From positions 103,384 through 167,383 of the forward strand of contig ONHK01000003.1 of NCBI GenBank assembly GCA_900317625.1: a stretch of 64,000 nucleotides of DNA, written 5' to 3'. This stretch comes from an uncultured Treponema sp. Its GTDB lineage: Bacteria; Spirochaetota; Spirochaetia; Treponematales; Treponemataceae. The position numbers and the translations under genes are program-made. Positions 6,565 through 15,783 of this stretch are shown in pieces. The first letter of the stretch is position 1; every line of letters starts with the position of its first letter. The notes below the pieces were generated by a model that saw only the letters and a program-made list of their open reading frames with translations, had not been told where the DNA came from and made no database searches.

Positions 6565-7836
6565 ATGAAAAACGGCTTTGAATCTGTAAAATGCGACGAA
6601 AAAAATCCAAAATGGCAGGAAGCTACAAAACGCGAAACTCCAATTTACGACAGAAATGACATCCGCTCTGACTTTGAGCGCGACTACACGCGAATCCTTC
6701 ACTGCCAGGCATACCGCCGCCTAAAGCACAAAACCCAAGTTTTTTATGCTCCGCACAACGACCATGTCTGCACAAGAATGGAACACGTTATGCATGTGGC
6801 AAGCGTTGCAAGCACAATCTGCAAATATCTTGGTTTAAACGAACAGCTTTCTAACGCAATTGCCTTGGGACACGATATTGGGCACGCGCCATTCGGACAC
6901 CATGGGGAAGACTGCCTTAATTCTCTGATGGAACAAAAAGAAGGAAAAGACGCACCAAAAAAATTCTGGCACGAACGGAATTCTCTGTTTTTTGCCGATT
7001 TTATAGAAACTCTTCCAGATCCGGACGGAATAGCACAGCCGCTGAACCTTACTTATGCCGTGCGAGATGGTTTAATCTGCCACTGCGGCGAAATCGACCA
7101 GCAAGGAATAAAACCACGCGCAGACGCAATCGATTTATACTCAATAAAACGCCCCGGACTGATTCAGCCTTTTACATGGGAAGGATGCGTAGTAAAAATC
7201 GCGGACAAAATCGCATATCTTGGCCGCGACATAGAAGATGCCCGGCAATACCACATTCTTGATATGGCCGCATACCGCCACATGCGCGAAATTGTGGCAA
7301 CCACACTCAATTCAAAAGGCAACCATGCATTCCGCAGCGGAAAAGCGGTAAACACGACCGTATTAATAAATGATCTGATTGTTGACCTTTGCCAGCAAAG
7401 CACCCCGGAAAAAGGACTTTGCTTTAGCGAAGAATACTTTAACTTCATCCTGGAAATAAAAAAATTCAACTTTGCGCATATTTACAACCATTGGCGGCTA
7501 AAAGAATTTTCATATTACGCAGACAACTGCCTTCAGACAATTTTCCGAACCCTTATGCGCTACTACGAATACGCAAAAAACGGCAGAATGGCGCAAGCAC
7601 TAAAATATTATCCAGTTTTAGGCAAAACATTTGTTGAATGGCTGATAAAATACACAAATTACCGCCCGATAACATGGAAAACCGAAATGGACCGAAAAAA
7701 AATCCTTCGACTGAACACTGTGCAAGTATTCAATCTTAACGACATCGGCTCATACATAAAATGCGTTGTAGAATTCATCTCTGGAATGACCGATGTTTTT
7801 GCAATCCAAGTTTACGATGAAATAATTTCATTTTAA
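6565..7836 (+). CDS. dgt: Deoxyguanosinetriphosphate triphosphohydrolase (dGTPase family)
   Basis: This 423-aa HD-domain phosphohydrolase removes tripolyphosphate from dNTPs, giving deoxynucleosides. The family start is recognisable (RDYTRILHCQAYRRLKHKTQVF region, 40-60). His74 in RMEHVMHV and the HD pair His103-Asp104 in LGHDIGHAPFGH form the metal site. Length fits the bacterial dGTPase type that lacks an extra regulatory domain. It is a single-gene unit between convergent neighbours. The promoter lies so close to the ATG that a leaderless transcript is likely. Confidence 0.92.
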   Translation: MKNGFESVKCDEKNPKWQEATKRETPIYDRNDIRSDFERDYTRILHCQAYRRLKHKTQVFYAPHNDHVCTRMEHVMHVASVASTICKYLGLNEQLSNAIALGHDIGHAPFGHHGEDCLNSLMEQKEGKDAPKKFWHERNSLFFADFIETLPDPDGIAQPLNLTYAVRDGLICHCGEIDQQGIKPRADAIDLYSIKRPGLIQPFTWEGCVVKIADKIAYLGRDIEDARQYHILDMAAYRHMREIVATTLNSKGNHAFRSGKAVNTTVLINDLIVDLCQQSTPEKGLCFSEEYFNFILEIKKFNFAHIYNHWRLKEFSYYADNCLQTIFRTLMRYYEYAKNGRMAQALKYYPVLGKTFVEWLIKYTNYRPITWKTEMDRKKILRLNTVQVFNLNDIGSYIKCVVEFISGMTDVFAIQVYDEIISF

Positions 7837-7852
7837 AAATTTTCTATATAAA

Positions 7853-8623
7853 TCAGAATTTCTGACAAACCATAACCATAGTCGCAGCCGTCTGGTCATA
7901 AGCCTGTTTTTCATAGCCGCCATAAATTTCAACAGTTTTGTAACCCAAATCCAAAAGAATTTTTTTCAATTCTGGCGCAGAATAAAGACGCTGAACAAAT
8001 TTATGCTCAATTTTATTTCCATCTGGAAAAACAAGAGTCCAGTCGGAGCAAAGTCCTTCCCAAGCTCCAACAACGCTAAAATTTGTAACAACTTTTATTT
8101 CCGAGCGTAAAAATTCCTCGCCTTTTGTAAAATTAATAATCGCAGTTTCGCGGCTAATCGTTTCAAGAATAAAAATTCCGCCCGGCTTTAAAGAATCATA
8201 AATATTTTTCAAAATTTTATAATCATCCTGCACTGTTTCGCAATAACCAAACGAAGTGTAAAGATTTACCGCACAATCATATTTTTTTTCGCTGGAAAAA
8301 TTTCTAAGATCTTCTTTTAAAAGAGTCAATTTTACGCCCTCATCGCGCGCACTTTCCAAAGCCGCATCCAGCTCAGACTGAATTATATCAACGCCTGTAA
8401 CATCAAATCCAAGCAAAGCAAGTTCAACGCTGATTCGTCCAGGCCCGCATCCAGCATCAAGAACCGAATCTCCCAGTTTTAATTCCGCCAATTTTTTTAC
8501 GGCTTCTGCAACAGCAGGCGCTTCCGCCCAACGATTTTCATCAAAAATCACCGGCGAGTACAATTCCCAAAATTCCGCATTTTCAAACCATTCTTTTTTC
8601 ACAATATCCCGACCTATTTTCAT
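7853..8623 (-). CDS. Class I SAM-dependent methyltransferase
   Basis: About 256 aa with motif I VLDAGCGPGRISVELA, then VTGVDII, and a motif IV region DCAVNLYTSFGYC. This is the Methyltransf_25/11-type fold; the substrate is unknown. The frame is open to a TTG at 8689, but the extra 22 residues come from an inverted repeat. ATG 8623 is preferred; a GTG at 8602, directly before KKEWFENAEFW, is another option. Neither has a good Shine-Dalgarno sequence. The ATG at 8623 lies inside the left arm of a perfect 19-bp inverted repeat, so translation may be affected by folding. The gene converges with dgt. Confidence 0.8.
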   Translation of the reverse strand: MKIGRDIVKKEWFENAEFWELYSPVIFDENRWAEAPAVAEAVKKLAELKLGDSVLDAGCGPGRISVELALLGFDVTGVDIIQSELDAALESARDEGVKLTLLKEDLRNFSSEKKYDCAVNLYTSFGYCETVQDDYKILKNIYDSLKPGGIFILETISRETAIINFTKGEEFLRSEIKVVTNFSVVGAWEGLCSDWTLVFPDGNKIEHKFVQRLYSAPELKKILLDLGYKTVEIYGGYEKQAYDQTAATMVMVCQKF

Positions 8624-8693
8624 ATTGAAGTTTGAGTTTCTAAAATCCGTTGAGAGCGACCTTTCAGAATTAATAAACTCAAACTTCAATATG
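8621..8693. repeat. Perfect 19-bp inverted repeat over a start codon
   Basis: CATATTGAAGTTTGAGTTT (8621-8639) is exactly complementary to 8675-8693, with a 35-nt loop. The arm contains ATTGAAGTTTGAGTT, which matches the outer arms of larger inverted elements at 29155-29372 and, more loosely, 19583-19852. It spans the probable start of the methyltransferase gene on the minus strand. Confidence 0.8.
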
Positions 8694-8809
8694 ATAAATT
8701 TTTCCGTTATTGATAATTTTTTTCAAAAATTTATCTAAAAAAAATCTGGATTTCTTATTATATTAAAAAAAACACGATATTGGAATTTTTTATTAAGCTG
8801 GAGGAAAAA

Positions 8810-10750
8810 ATGGATTTGGCTGAAATTGATGAAAACGGAAAAGGATTGTTATTTTTTGGAGAAACAAAAGTTGAAAAACTTGAGCAAATAGAAGGTCAAC
8901 CAAATGTATTCTTGCTTGAAACAACTGCAATCTTAGACCGAAAAACTCAATTAAGCCCAAAAGCCGGTCAATTTTATCTTATAAGAAGCAAGAAAACCAC
9001 AACAAATTACAATCGTCCAATCAGTGTTTACCATTCAGAAGAAAAAATCAACAAAAATGGCAAAAAAGAAGTAAAAATTCAATTTATGATTCTTGAAAAG
9101 GGCCGCGGAACACAAGAACTTTGCCATATGTACATTGGCGAATCTTTAAGTTTGATTGGACCGCTCGGAACAGAATGGCCGCTTGAAGATGCTCAAAAAA
9201 TCATTGCAGACAACAAAGAAAAAACTCCAAAAATCGCAATTGTCGGCGGAGGAATCGGTGTTGCTCCAGTTGCAAATCTTGCCTCAACACTGCCTGCCGG
9301 AACGTATGATTTTTACGCATCTTTTAAATCTGGTTCTTATGGACTTGAAAATGTAAAAGCCGCAAATACAATAATCACCACAGATGACGGAAGCGTTGGA
9401 ATTCACGGAATGCTTCCAGCAGGATTTTCAAAAGAAGCGATTCAAAAAGCTGGTTATCAGGTTATTTACGCCTGCGGTCCGACGCCTGCCTTGAATTATG
9501 TAAAAAATGTCGCAGAAGAGCTTGGAATAAAATGCTGGATTTCCATGGAACACAGAATGTTATGCGGACTTGGAGCTTGCCTTGGATGCACAATTGAAAC
9601 AAAAGAAGGATTAAAACGTTGCTGTAAAGACGGTCCGGTTTTTGACGCAAAAATTATAGAATTTCCAAAACCTGCTCCACGAAGAAAGCCGCTCGAAAAA
9701 GATGAAGAACCTGATTTGTCCGTTAAAATTGCAGGCGTTCACTTTAAGAATCTAACAATTGCCAGCGCAGGAACTTTTTCCTATGGACAAAATTTCCGTG
9801 GCGTAAGCGATGTTTCTGCTTGGGGCGGAATTGCTTCAAAAGGCTGCACATTTGAACCGCGCACGGGAAACAAAGGCGAACGAAGCCTTGAAGTTCCCGG
9901 CGGAAATATGAATTCAATCGGGCTGCAAAATCCAGGAATTCCAACCTTTATAAAAGAACTTCTTCCAGGAATGTTGACTCTTGGTCCAGTTGTAATCGCA
10001 AACCTTGCCGGAAGCGATATTGAATCTTATGTTGAAGGTGCAAAACTTCTTGACAAAACTGAATGTGATATGATTGAACTGAATATTTCATGTCCAAACA
10101 TAAAAGCTGCTGGACTTGCATGGGGAATGAGCGCCGACACAGCCTACTACTGCGTTTCCGCGGTTCGAGCCGTAACAAAAAAGCCACTCATGGTAAAACT
10201 TTCACCAAATGCTCCAGACAACCGCCCAATCGCAATCGCCTGCATAAAAGCCGGAGCAGATGCAATCAGCCTTATAAATATGGTTCACGGAGTTGCAATC
10301 GACATTGAAAAAGGAATGCCATTCTTTAACAATGTTCATGCAGGATATTCAGGTCCAGGATTAAAACCGCTCGCACTGCGAATTGTCTACGATGTAATAG
10401 AAGAAATCAACAAACTTCCACCAGCGCAAAGAGTTCCGGTTGTTGGAATCGGCGGAATTTCAACATGGCAAGATGCAGTTGAATTTATTATGGCTGGAGC
10501 CGAGGCAATTGAAATCGGTCAGGCAAAATTTACAAATCCTGACGTTGCAATTGATATTGTAAACGGCCTAAAGAATTTTATGAAAACTCACGGTTATCAT
10601 AATCTTGCAGAAATGCGCGGAATTGCACAGGTAAAAAATCATTCAAATGAACTTGGCTCTGGCAATGAAAAAATAAAATATGCAGAATTAAAAAATATGA
10701 TTCTTGCAGACAAACCTGTCATTCCAAATATAACAGGCTCAAATATCTAA
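8810..10750 (+). CDS. pyrKD: Fused dihydroorotate dehydrogenase: PyrK electron-transfer domain plus PyrD (class 1B)
   Basis: About 646 aa in two parts. Residues about 1-300 are PyrK: a FAD/NAD-binding reductase with GGGIGVAPV, a CGPTPAL segment, and a Cys cluster MLCGLGACLGC...RCC for a [2Fe-2S] centre. Residues about 310-646 are PyrD: VKIAGVHFKNLTIASAG, NISCPNIK with the class 1B catalytic Cys, VKLSPN, and GIGGISTWQDA. Together they oxidise dihydroorotate to orotate with NAD in pyrimidine synthesis. The two are usually separate genes; here there is one continuous reading frame with the linker near residue 295-310. ATG 8810 is chosen over TTG 8780 because GGAGG lies 5 nt upstream. It is an isolated unit with its own terminator. 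Confidence 0.93.
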   Translation: MDLAEIDENGKGLLFFGETKVEKLEQIEGQPNVFLLETTAILDRKTQLSPKAGQFYLIRSKKTTTNYNRPISVYHSEEKINKNGKKEVKIQFMILEKGRGTQELCHMYIGESLSLIGPLGTEWPLEDAQKIIADNKEKTPKIAIVGGGIGVAPVANLASTLPAGTYDFYASFKSGSYGLENVKAANTIITTDDGSVGIHGMLPAGFSKEAIQKAGYQVIYACGPTPALNYVKNVAEELGIKCWISMEHRMLCGLGACLGCTIETKEGLKRCCKDGPVFDAKIIEFPKPAPRRKPLEKDEEPDLSVKIAGVHFKNLTIASAGTFSYGQNFRGVSDVSAWGGIASKGCTFEPRTGNKGERSLEVPGGNMNSIGLQNPGIPTFIKELLPGMLTLGPVVIANLAGSDIESYVEGAKLLDKTECDMIELNISCPNIKAAGLAWGMSADTAYYCVSAVRAVTKKPLMVKLSPNAPDNRPIAIACIKAGADAISLINMVHGVAIDIEKGMPFFNNVHAGYSGPGLKPLALRIVYDVIEEINKLPPAQRVPVVGIGGISTWQDAVEFIMAGAEAIEIGQAKFTNPDVAIDIVNGLKNFMKTHGYHNLAEMRGIAQVKNHSNELGSGNEKIKYAELKNMILADKPVIPNITGSNI

Positions 10751-10803
10751 TCAGAAATATCGAGTTTTATAAATTCAGTACAGAAATTGAATTAGCTATC
10801 AGA

Positions 10804-10833
10804 AAAAGCCTCGGCATAAAAACCGAGGCTTTT
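10804..10833. terminator. Bidirectional intrinsic terminator
   Basis: AAAAGCCTCGG (10804-10814) pairs perfectly with CCGAGGCTTTT (10823-10833). A/T tracts lie on both sides, so it can end pyrKD (+) and the convergent gene at 10846 (-). The preceding bases 10752-10800 carry one half of the TTGAARTTYGAGTT-type repeat (CGAGTTTTATAAATTCAG and GAAATTGAATTAGCTA). Confidence 0.85.
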
Positions 10834-10845
10834 ACAAACTGAATA

Positions 10846-12567
10846 TCAATATCCATCGCTCATCGCGCGGTTGTTGTCTTTTATGCAAAGTTCATCGTAA
10901 ACAAGACTTCGCTTGCGCAACTCCTGCTTTAACGAATCTGGGTACGGCATATTTCTCCAGAAAATTCCCCGGACTTCTTTATCCAATCGCTGAACGCCAT
11001 TAGATTCTTTCGTCATCCACAAAACATAATCTTCAATAAAGAAAGCTTTCAAATCTCCCTTTAACTTCTGACGATCTATGTACTGATAATATTGTCCTGT
11101 CAAACCTTCTTCCATCCAATAGTAAGAAGCTTTTTCTTTTGCAACTTGCCAACGCAAATCCGCAACAGCTGTAAGCACTGCGATTTTCAAATCCCGTGGA
11201 TACATAGGAATAACAATACGTCCGCGGCTTGTAACTCTGTTGTAACGGTCAAACGGTTCCCAGCAAAAACCTCGGTCACCATAAGTAGGAAGCAACAAAA
11301 CATAAGGAACAATTCGGTTCGGAACATTTTTATGAACACGACAGAATGCCCCCGGATCAATTGATTCAACCCAACGCAAAATATCGATTACATTTTCACG
11401 AGTTCCGGTTCCTCGTTCCATACAATGATAAAATTCCCGCGTAAAAAGAGGAAACTGGTTTCCCTGGCGACCTACAGTCATTTTTGCCATTTGGCGAACA
11501 GTTTCAAATTCAACATTTACAGCATCCGTATCTGCTGCATGAGTCTGACTTCCGCTGCTCTCAGAAAGTTTTCCTTCAACGCTATCGTAAACGCCCTTCG
11601 CATCCTCAAAATCTTTTAAGCAGCGCACATATTCCTTTCCATTTTTAGAAAGCCGATGCAAACGGTCAGTAATTTCACTAAAAAGACGCTGTTGACTTTC
11701 AGAATAAGCCGCCCGGTGAGGCTCAAGTCCAGGAATTGTATTATGCTCGCAAAGTTCCTCAAAACGCTCGCGGATTTCCTGCTCAAGCACGCTCCGTTCA
11801 TTTTCTTTAATATTAACAAGATTTTCAGCCGCCTGCATCTTTCCAGAGTTTTTTGACTGAAGCTGCTGCAAACGGCTCTGTTCCATTGAATTTGCTTCTT
11901 CTGGAGTTGTAGCTTTTTTTGGCGCACGTTTTTCATCGGTCATTGAATTTGTAAGCCGACCACTAGCAATCTCGCGGAACCATTCATCTTCGTAAAGAAC
12001 CGGCTCGCCTGTACGGTTTTCAAAAATTATCTTGGAAAAAAATTCTTTTTGTTCTGGTCTAAAAAGAGAAGGAAGCAAAACGCCGAACCGAACAAGCATT
12101 CGCTTTGGCATTGGCAAATTTAAATCCGCCATTTTAGGAGCCATTCCGCGCACAAGTTCCCAATATGCAGAAATAATATTCTGTCTGTAAACTGTTCTAT
12201 CCTTTGGATCTTGGCAAGTAAGATATTTTGAAAGAACCTGGTGCAATCGCTGAGCAGAAGCATTTTCACCTGTCAAAGCAGTCTTGTAGTAAGTTGTGTC
12301 ATCAAAAACTTTTGAAGGAACAGCTTCTGTGAATTTTGTGATTTCATCAAACTGCCGTTTACTTAAATCAACTTCGTGAATTGAATGTTTTTTCGGCGCA
12401 GACTCAACTTTTGCATTGAACAATTTTGAACACCGAGTAAAATCCTGCATCGAAAAAGGGGCATCGCTTTTCTGTTCAAATTCTGATGAAACATCAACGC
12501 CTTCGCTGGAAGGATTGTCCACATCTGCAAGAAGTTTATTTATTTCATCCTCAAAATCGTCAGCCAT
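10846..12567 (-). CDS. Conserved hypothetical cytoplasmic protein, 573 aa
   Basis: I do not recognise a characterised family. The protein has no signal peptide or membrane segment. The N-terminal 60 residues are acidic and disordered-looking (ADDFEDEINKLLADVDN). Residues about 65-210 are a folded, helical-looking region. Residues about 210-350 are rich in Gln, Glu and Lys and look coiled coil. The C-terminal 200 residues contain many aromatics (FPLFTREFYHCMERG, GDRGFCWEPFDRYNRVTSRG). Such a layout may be a lineage-specific structural or regulatory factor; that is a guess. It follows birA by 35 bp on the same strand, with a TATAAT-like sequence in the gap. Confidence 0.75.
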   Translation of the reverse strand: MADDFEDEINKLLADVDNPSSEGVDVSSEFEQKSDAPFSMQDFTRCSKLFNAKVESAPKKHSIHEVDLSKRQFDEITKFTEAVPSKVFDDTTYYKTALTGENASAQRLHQVLSKYLTCQDPKDRTVYRQNIISAYWELVRGMAPKMADLNLPMPKRMLVRFGVLLPSLFRPEQKEFFSKIIFENRTGEPVLYEDEWFREIASGRLTNSMTDEKRAPKKATTPEEANSMEQSRLQQLQSKNSGKMQAAENLVNIKENERSVLEQEIRERFEELCEHNTIPGLEPHRAAYSESQQRLFSEITDRLHRLSKNGKEYVRCLKDFEDAKGVYDSVEGKLSESSGSQTHAADTDAVNVEFETVRQMAKMTVGRQGNQFPLFTREFYHCMERGTGTRENVIDILRWVESIDPGAFCRVHKNVPNRIVPYVLLLPTYGDRGFCWEPFDRYNRVTSRGRIVIPMYPRDLKIAVLTAVADLRWQVAKEKASYYWMEEGLTGQYYQYIDRQKLKGDLKAFFIEDYVLWMTKESNGVQRLDKEVRGIFWRNMPYPDSLKQELRKRSLVYDELCIKDNNRAMSDGY

Positions 12568-12602
12568 TCTTTACCTACCAGTTATATTTTGAATAATTTA
12601 TA

Positions 12603-13604
12603 TTATAACACGATTTTAGAATGAATGGAAACTTCTCCGCTGTCAAGAATTTTTATTTCACCGTTTTTAAGTTTTACAACAAGTTTTGCGTCTTCTGTAA
12701 CATCCTGCACAACGCATTTAAAATTCTTATCTTCTGTGTTTATAACAGGAGAAATCTCGATTTCTTTTCCAATCAAAAAAGAACGAGATTTATATTCCTG
12801 CATTGATTTTTTTATTTCTTCTTTGCCACCATCAAGAATTGAAAGAAATTCGTTTATAACTTCCGCGCAAAGTTCCGCCTGCCTTCTGTTTTTAGAGCAA
12901 GAAATTACGCCTCCTGCAATATCTTTTAATTCTTCCGGCTGATTTTTATTTGTTGTAATGTTGATTCCAATTCCAACAACCGCAGCCTCAATCATTCCTG
13001 TTTCAAAATTCGCAACGCCTTCCGCAAGAATCCCGCAGACTTTTTTTCCGTCAACAAAAACATCATTCACCCACTTTATTTTTGCATCAACATTGTAGAT
13101 TTTTTTCAATGCACGAGAGACAGCAACTCCAGCAGAAGCTGTAATCACCGCAGGTTTTGTAATATTTCCGTTCGCATAAACAACAGAAAGATAAATTCCG
13201 CTTTCTTCCGGCGAATAAAACGGACGTCCCAAACGTCCTCTTCCAGAAGTCTGCTTTGCCGCAACAAAAACAGTTTTGTGAAGAGATTTTCCATCTTTTT
13301 CTGCCAATTCACGCTTTGCCTGGGTGCTTGTAGAATCAATAACATCAAAAAATTTGATTTTTACATCTTTATCTGAAACATACTTTAAAATTTCAGAAGC
13401 ATTGTAAATATCATTTGAAACAAGCCTGTAGCCTCGATTTGTAACAGCTTCAATCTGCGCGCCTTGTTTTCGCAATGCATTGATTGCCTTCCAAACAGAA
13501 GTTCTTGTAACTTTGCAACGTTCTGCAAGTTCCTGACCCGAAACAAAACCATCTTCTGTTTTTGCATTTTGCAGAACTAAAAAAACAGAATCTTTTACAG
13601 TCAT
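12603..13604 (-). CDS. birA: Bifunctional biotin-[acetyl-CoA carboxylase] ligase / biotin repressor
   Basis: This 333-aa protein has an N-terminal winged HTH (LAERCKVTRTSVWKAINALR, about 26-45) followed by the biotin ligase core. GRGRLGR (121-127) is the biotinyl-AMP loop, and KWVNDVFVDGKKVCGILAEG carries the catalytic Lys. A small C-terminal SH3-like domain closes the protein. It attaches biotin to the BCCP of acetyl-CoA carboxylase and may repress biotin genes. Its ATG overlaps the stop of the P-II-like gene by one base (TAATG), implying coupling to a transporter/sensor operon. That pairing could point to biotin or vitamin transport, but this is not shown by sequence. Confidence 0.93.
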   Translation of the reverse strand: MTVKDSVFLVLQNAKTEDGFVSGQELAERCKVTRTSVWKAINALRKQGAQIEAVTNRGYRLVSNDIYNASEILKYVSDKDVKIKFFDVIDSTSTQAKRELAEKDGKSLHKTVFVAAKQTSGRGRLGRPFYSPEESGIYLSVVYANGNITKPAVITASAGVAVSRALKKIYNVDAKIKWVNDVFVDGKKVCGILAEGVANFETGMIEAAVVGIGINITTNKNQPEELKDIAGGVISCSKNRRQAELCAEVINEFLSILDGGKEEIKKSMQEYKSRSFLIGKEIEISPVINTEDKNFKCVVQDVTEDAKLVVKLKNGEIKILDSGEVSIHSKIVL

Positions 13605-14242
13605 TATTTTTTCTTTCCAAGCAACGTAAAGTTTTCAGCAGGATTTGAAAAAACAATTCCGCTTCCTGGCTTTGATAGACAATCCAATTCCTTTACCGCA
13701 TCAATAATCTGGTTTGCCTTTGCATTTTCAGCAAGAATAAGAATCATATCTTTTTCTGGAACAATTTCCACGCCGAAAAAAGTTTCATCTCCGGGACGGG
13801 CAGTTCCTCGCGCAGAAAGAATCGTTCCTCCTGTAGCACCTGCATTTCTTGCCGCAGCCATTGCGTCTTCGGCATAACCTTTATTTACAATTATAGTAAT
13901 AAGCTGATGTGTTGTTTCTGTCATATTTTCATCCTTTCCGGTTGTCTTACCGGATTTTACAAACTGGGAAACCTTTGTGCTGAACAAAATCCCAAAAGGT
14001 TGTTTTTTTTCAGAAGAAGATTCTTCCATCGCAGCCATGATTCCTTTTGTGTTTTCAGAAGGAACCAGAACGTAAACTATATCTTTGTTTGAATCTGCAA
14101 TACCCAAAATCTGAAGAAATGTGCTTGCCGCAGTTCCTTTTCCGCGGGAAATTGTTCCACCATGAGCACCCGCATCAACTGCCGCATGCGTCAGAATTTC
14201 ACCGCAGTTTCTAGGAACAATCCCAATAATCATATCGTACAT
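13604..14242 (-). CDS. Tandem P-II-like signalling protein
   Basis: About 212 aa containing two P-II-like (GlnB-fold) repeats. The first is DMIIGIVPRNCGEILTHAAV...GAHGGTISRGKGTA; the second is ITIIVNKGYAEDAMAAARNAGATGGTILSARG. The repeated GA-x-GGTI-x-x-x-RG motif is the nucleotide-binding T-loop/B-loop region in the family. No uridylylation-type Tyr is evident. ATG 14242 is chosen; it overlaps the upstream transporter stop as ATGA. P-II relatives encoded beside transporters bind them and gate transport in response to nucleotides, so a role regulating the DUF1538 protein is inferred. Confidence 0.85.
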   Translation of the reverse strand: MYDMIIGIVPRNCGEILTHAAVDAGAHGGTISRGKGTAASTFLQILGIADSNKDIVYVLVPSENTKGIMAAMEESSSEKKQPFGILFSTKVSQFVKSGKTTGKDENMTETTHQLITIIVNKGYAEDAMAAARNAGATGGTILSARGTARPGDETFFGVEIVPEKDMILILAENAKANQIIDAVKELDCLSKPGSGIVFSNPAENFTLLGKKK

Positions 14243-15747
14243 CACTTTTCCTCCATTTTTGTTGAGATTTTGTTTTTCCGTTTCTTTGCCGCAAACAAAA
14301 TTCCCAGAACCTGAATCGCAATCAAAGGAGTCATAGCAACAAGCGCTATAACGCCAAAAGCATCGGAAGAACCTCCGGCCGCATGCGAAGCTCCAATTGT
14401 GAACGAAAGAACAAATGTTGAAGTAATCGGTCCAGAAGCAACTCCACCGGAGTCAAAAGCAATTGCCGTAAAAAGTTTCGGGCAGAAAATCATAAGGAGC
14501 AAAGCAATCGCATATCCCGGAAGAATTATCCGCATAATGCTAAAACCTTGAAGAGCACGCCACATTGTAAGACCAATCGCAACCGCCGAACCTGCAGCCA
14601 AAAACGTAAGCATCAACTTTCGTTTTATTGTGCCGCCGGAAAGATTTTCAACCTGCTCTGTAAGAACCCAAACTGCCGGTTCAGCGCAAACAACAACCGC
14701 ACCAAGCAAAACACCTGTTGCAATCAGAAGCACATTCCAAAATCCACCGAACTCAGCAGCTTTTGCGCCAAGAACAGTTCCAAGCTGTTTTCCGGCATCC
14801 ATAAATCCGCCATTCACTCCAACTAAAAATATTGCAAGTCCCACAAAACTGTAAACAAGACCGACAATTACTTTTGCAACTTTTCGTGGAGGCAAATGCA
14901 ATAAAAAAATCTGAAAAAATACAAAAAGAATAAAAAGAGGCAAAATTGAAAGAGCAGCTTCTTTTGCAACACCCGGAATCAACCGAAGAAAAATTCCAAG
15001 CCCGACAATATTTTCAGATTCAGCCAAAACCTCATGTCCAGAATCAAGCGCGCCTGAAAAAGAAAGGAACATTCCATAAGCAAGAACCGCCATTATCGGT
15101 CCGACAGAAGTAATTCCCGTAAGCCCGAAACTTTCACTGTCTTTATCTGCTCCAGTTGAACGAACAGAAGAAACACCGATTCCTATTGCCAAAATAAACG
15201 GTACAGTCATCGGACCAGTTGTAGCACCGCCGGAATCAAACGCAATTCCACGGAAACTTTCTGGAGTAAAATATGCAAGAATAAAAACACAAATATACAG
15301 AATCAGCAGCGTGATTTTTAAAGACCAGTTCAAAATCGATCTTAAAAGTCCGATTGTAATCAAAAGTCCAACGCCCGCCGCAATAATATAAACAAGCCCG
15401 GTTTTATTCACCGCAGAAAAAACGCTATGAATCTGATCGCCAAAAACCTGAATATCCGGTTCCGCAACAGTGACCAAAAATCCAATCACAAACGAAACGC
15501 TAAGCAGCAAAAACAAATTTCTTTTTGAAACCAATGCCGCTCCAGTCTGTTCACCAAGCGGACGAATTCCAATATCAACGCCAAGCAAAAAAACTGTAAG
15601 CCCAATTATAAGCAGAATCCCACCGACAAGGAACCGCAGCAAAAGTGGCGTTCCAATGGGGGCGACTGTTAAACCAAGAACAAAAACAATCAGCATTACA
15701 GGCAACACTGACGTTACAGTTTCTTTAAATTTTACAAAAATATTCAA
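14242..15747 (-). CDS. DUF1538 family membrane transporter-like protein
   Basis: This 501-aa polytopic membrane protein is built from two homologous halves. Each half carries FDSGG followed by a small-residue helix: FDSGGATTGPMTVPFILAIG and FDSGGVASGPITSTFVLSF. VAEPDI and VVCAEPAVWVL are another matching pair. This internal duplication is typical of DUF1538 permeases; about a dozen hydrophobic segments are visible. The substrate is unknown. It is the first gene of a three-gene operon with the P-II-like protein and birA, all with overlapping stop/start codons. The A-E-P and D-S-G-G motifs in the membrane resemble ion or anion binding elements, but that is inference. Confidence 0.85.
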   Translation of the reverse strand: MNIFVKFKETVTSVLPVMLIVFVLGLTVAPIGTPLLLRFLVGGILLIIGLTVFLLGVDIGIRPLGEQTGAALVSKRNLFLLLSVSFVIGFLVTVAEPDIQVFGDQIHSVFSAVNKTGLVYIIAAGVGLLITIGLLRSILNWSLKITLLILYICVFILAYFTPESFRGIAFDSGGATTGPMTVPFILAIGIGVSSVRSTGADKDSESFGLTGITSVGPIMAVLAYGMFLSFSGALDSGHEVLAESENIVGLGIFLRLIPGVAKEAALSILPLFILFVFFQIFLLHLPPRKVAKVIVGLVYSFVGLAIFLVGVNGGFMDAGKQLGTVLGAKAAEFGGFWNVLLIATGVLLGAVVVCAEPAVWVLTEQVENLSGGTIKRKLMLTFLAAGSAVAIGLTMWRALQGFSIMRIILPGYAIALLLMIFCPKLFTAIAFDSGGVASGPITSTFVLSFTIGASHAAGGSSDAFGVIALVAMTPLIAIQVLGILFAAKKRKNKISTKMEEK

Positions 15748-15783
15748 CCGTTAGCCTCCTAAAAGAAAATTATTTATTCTGCG

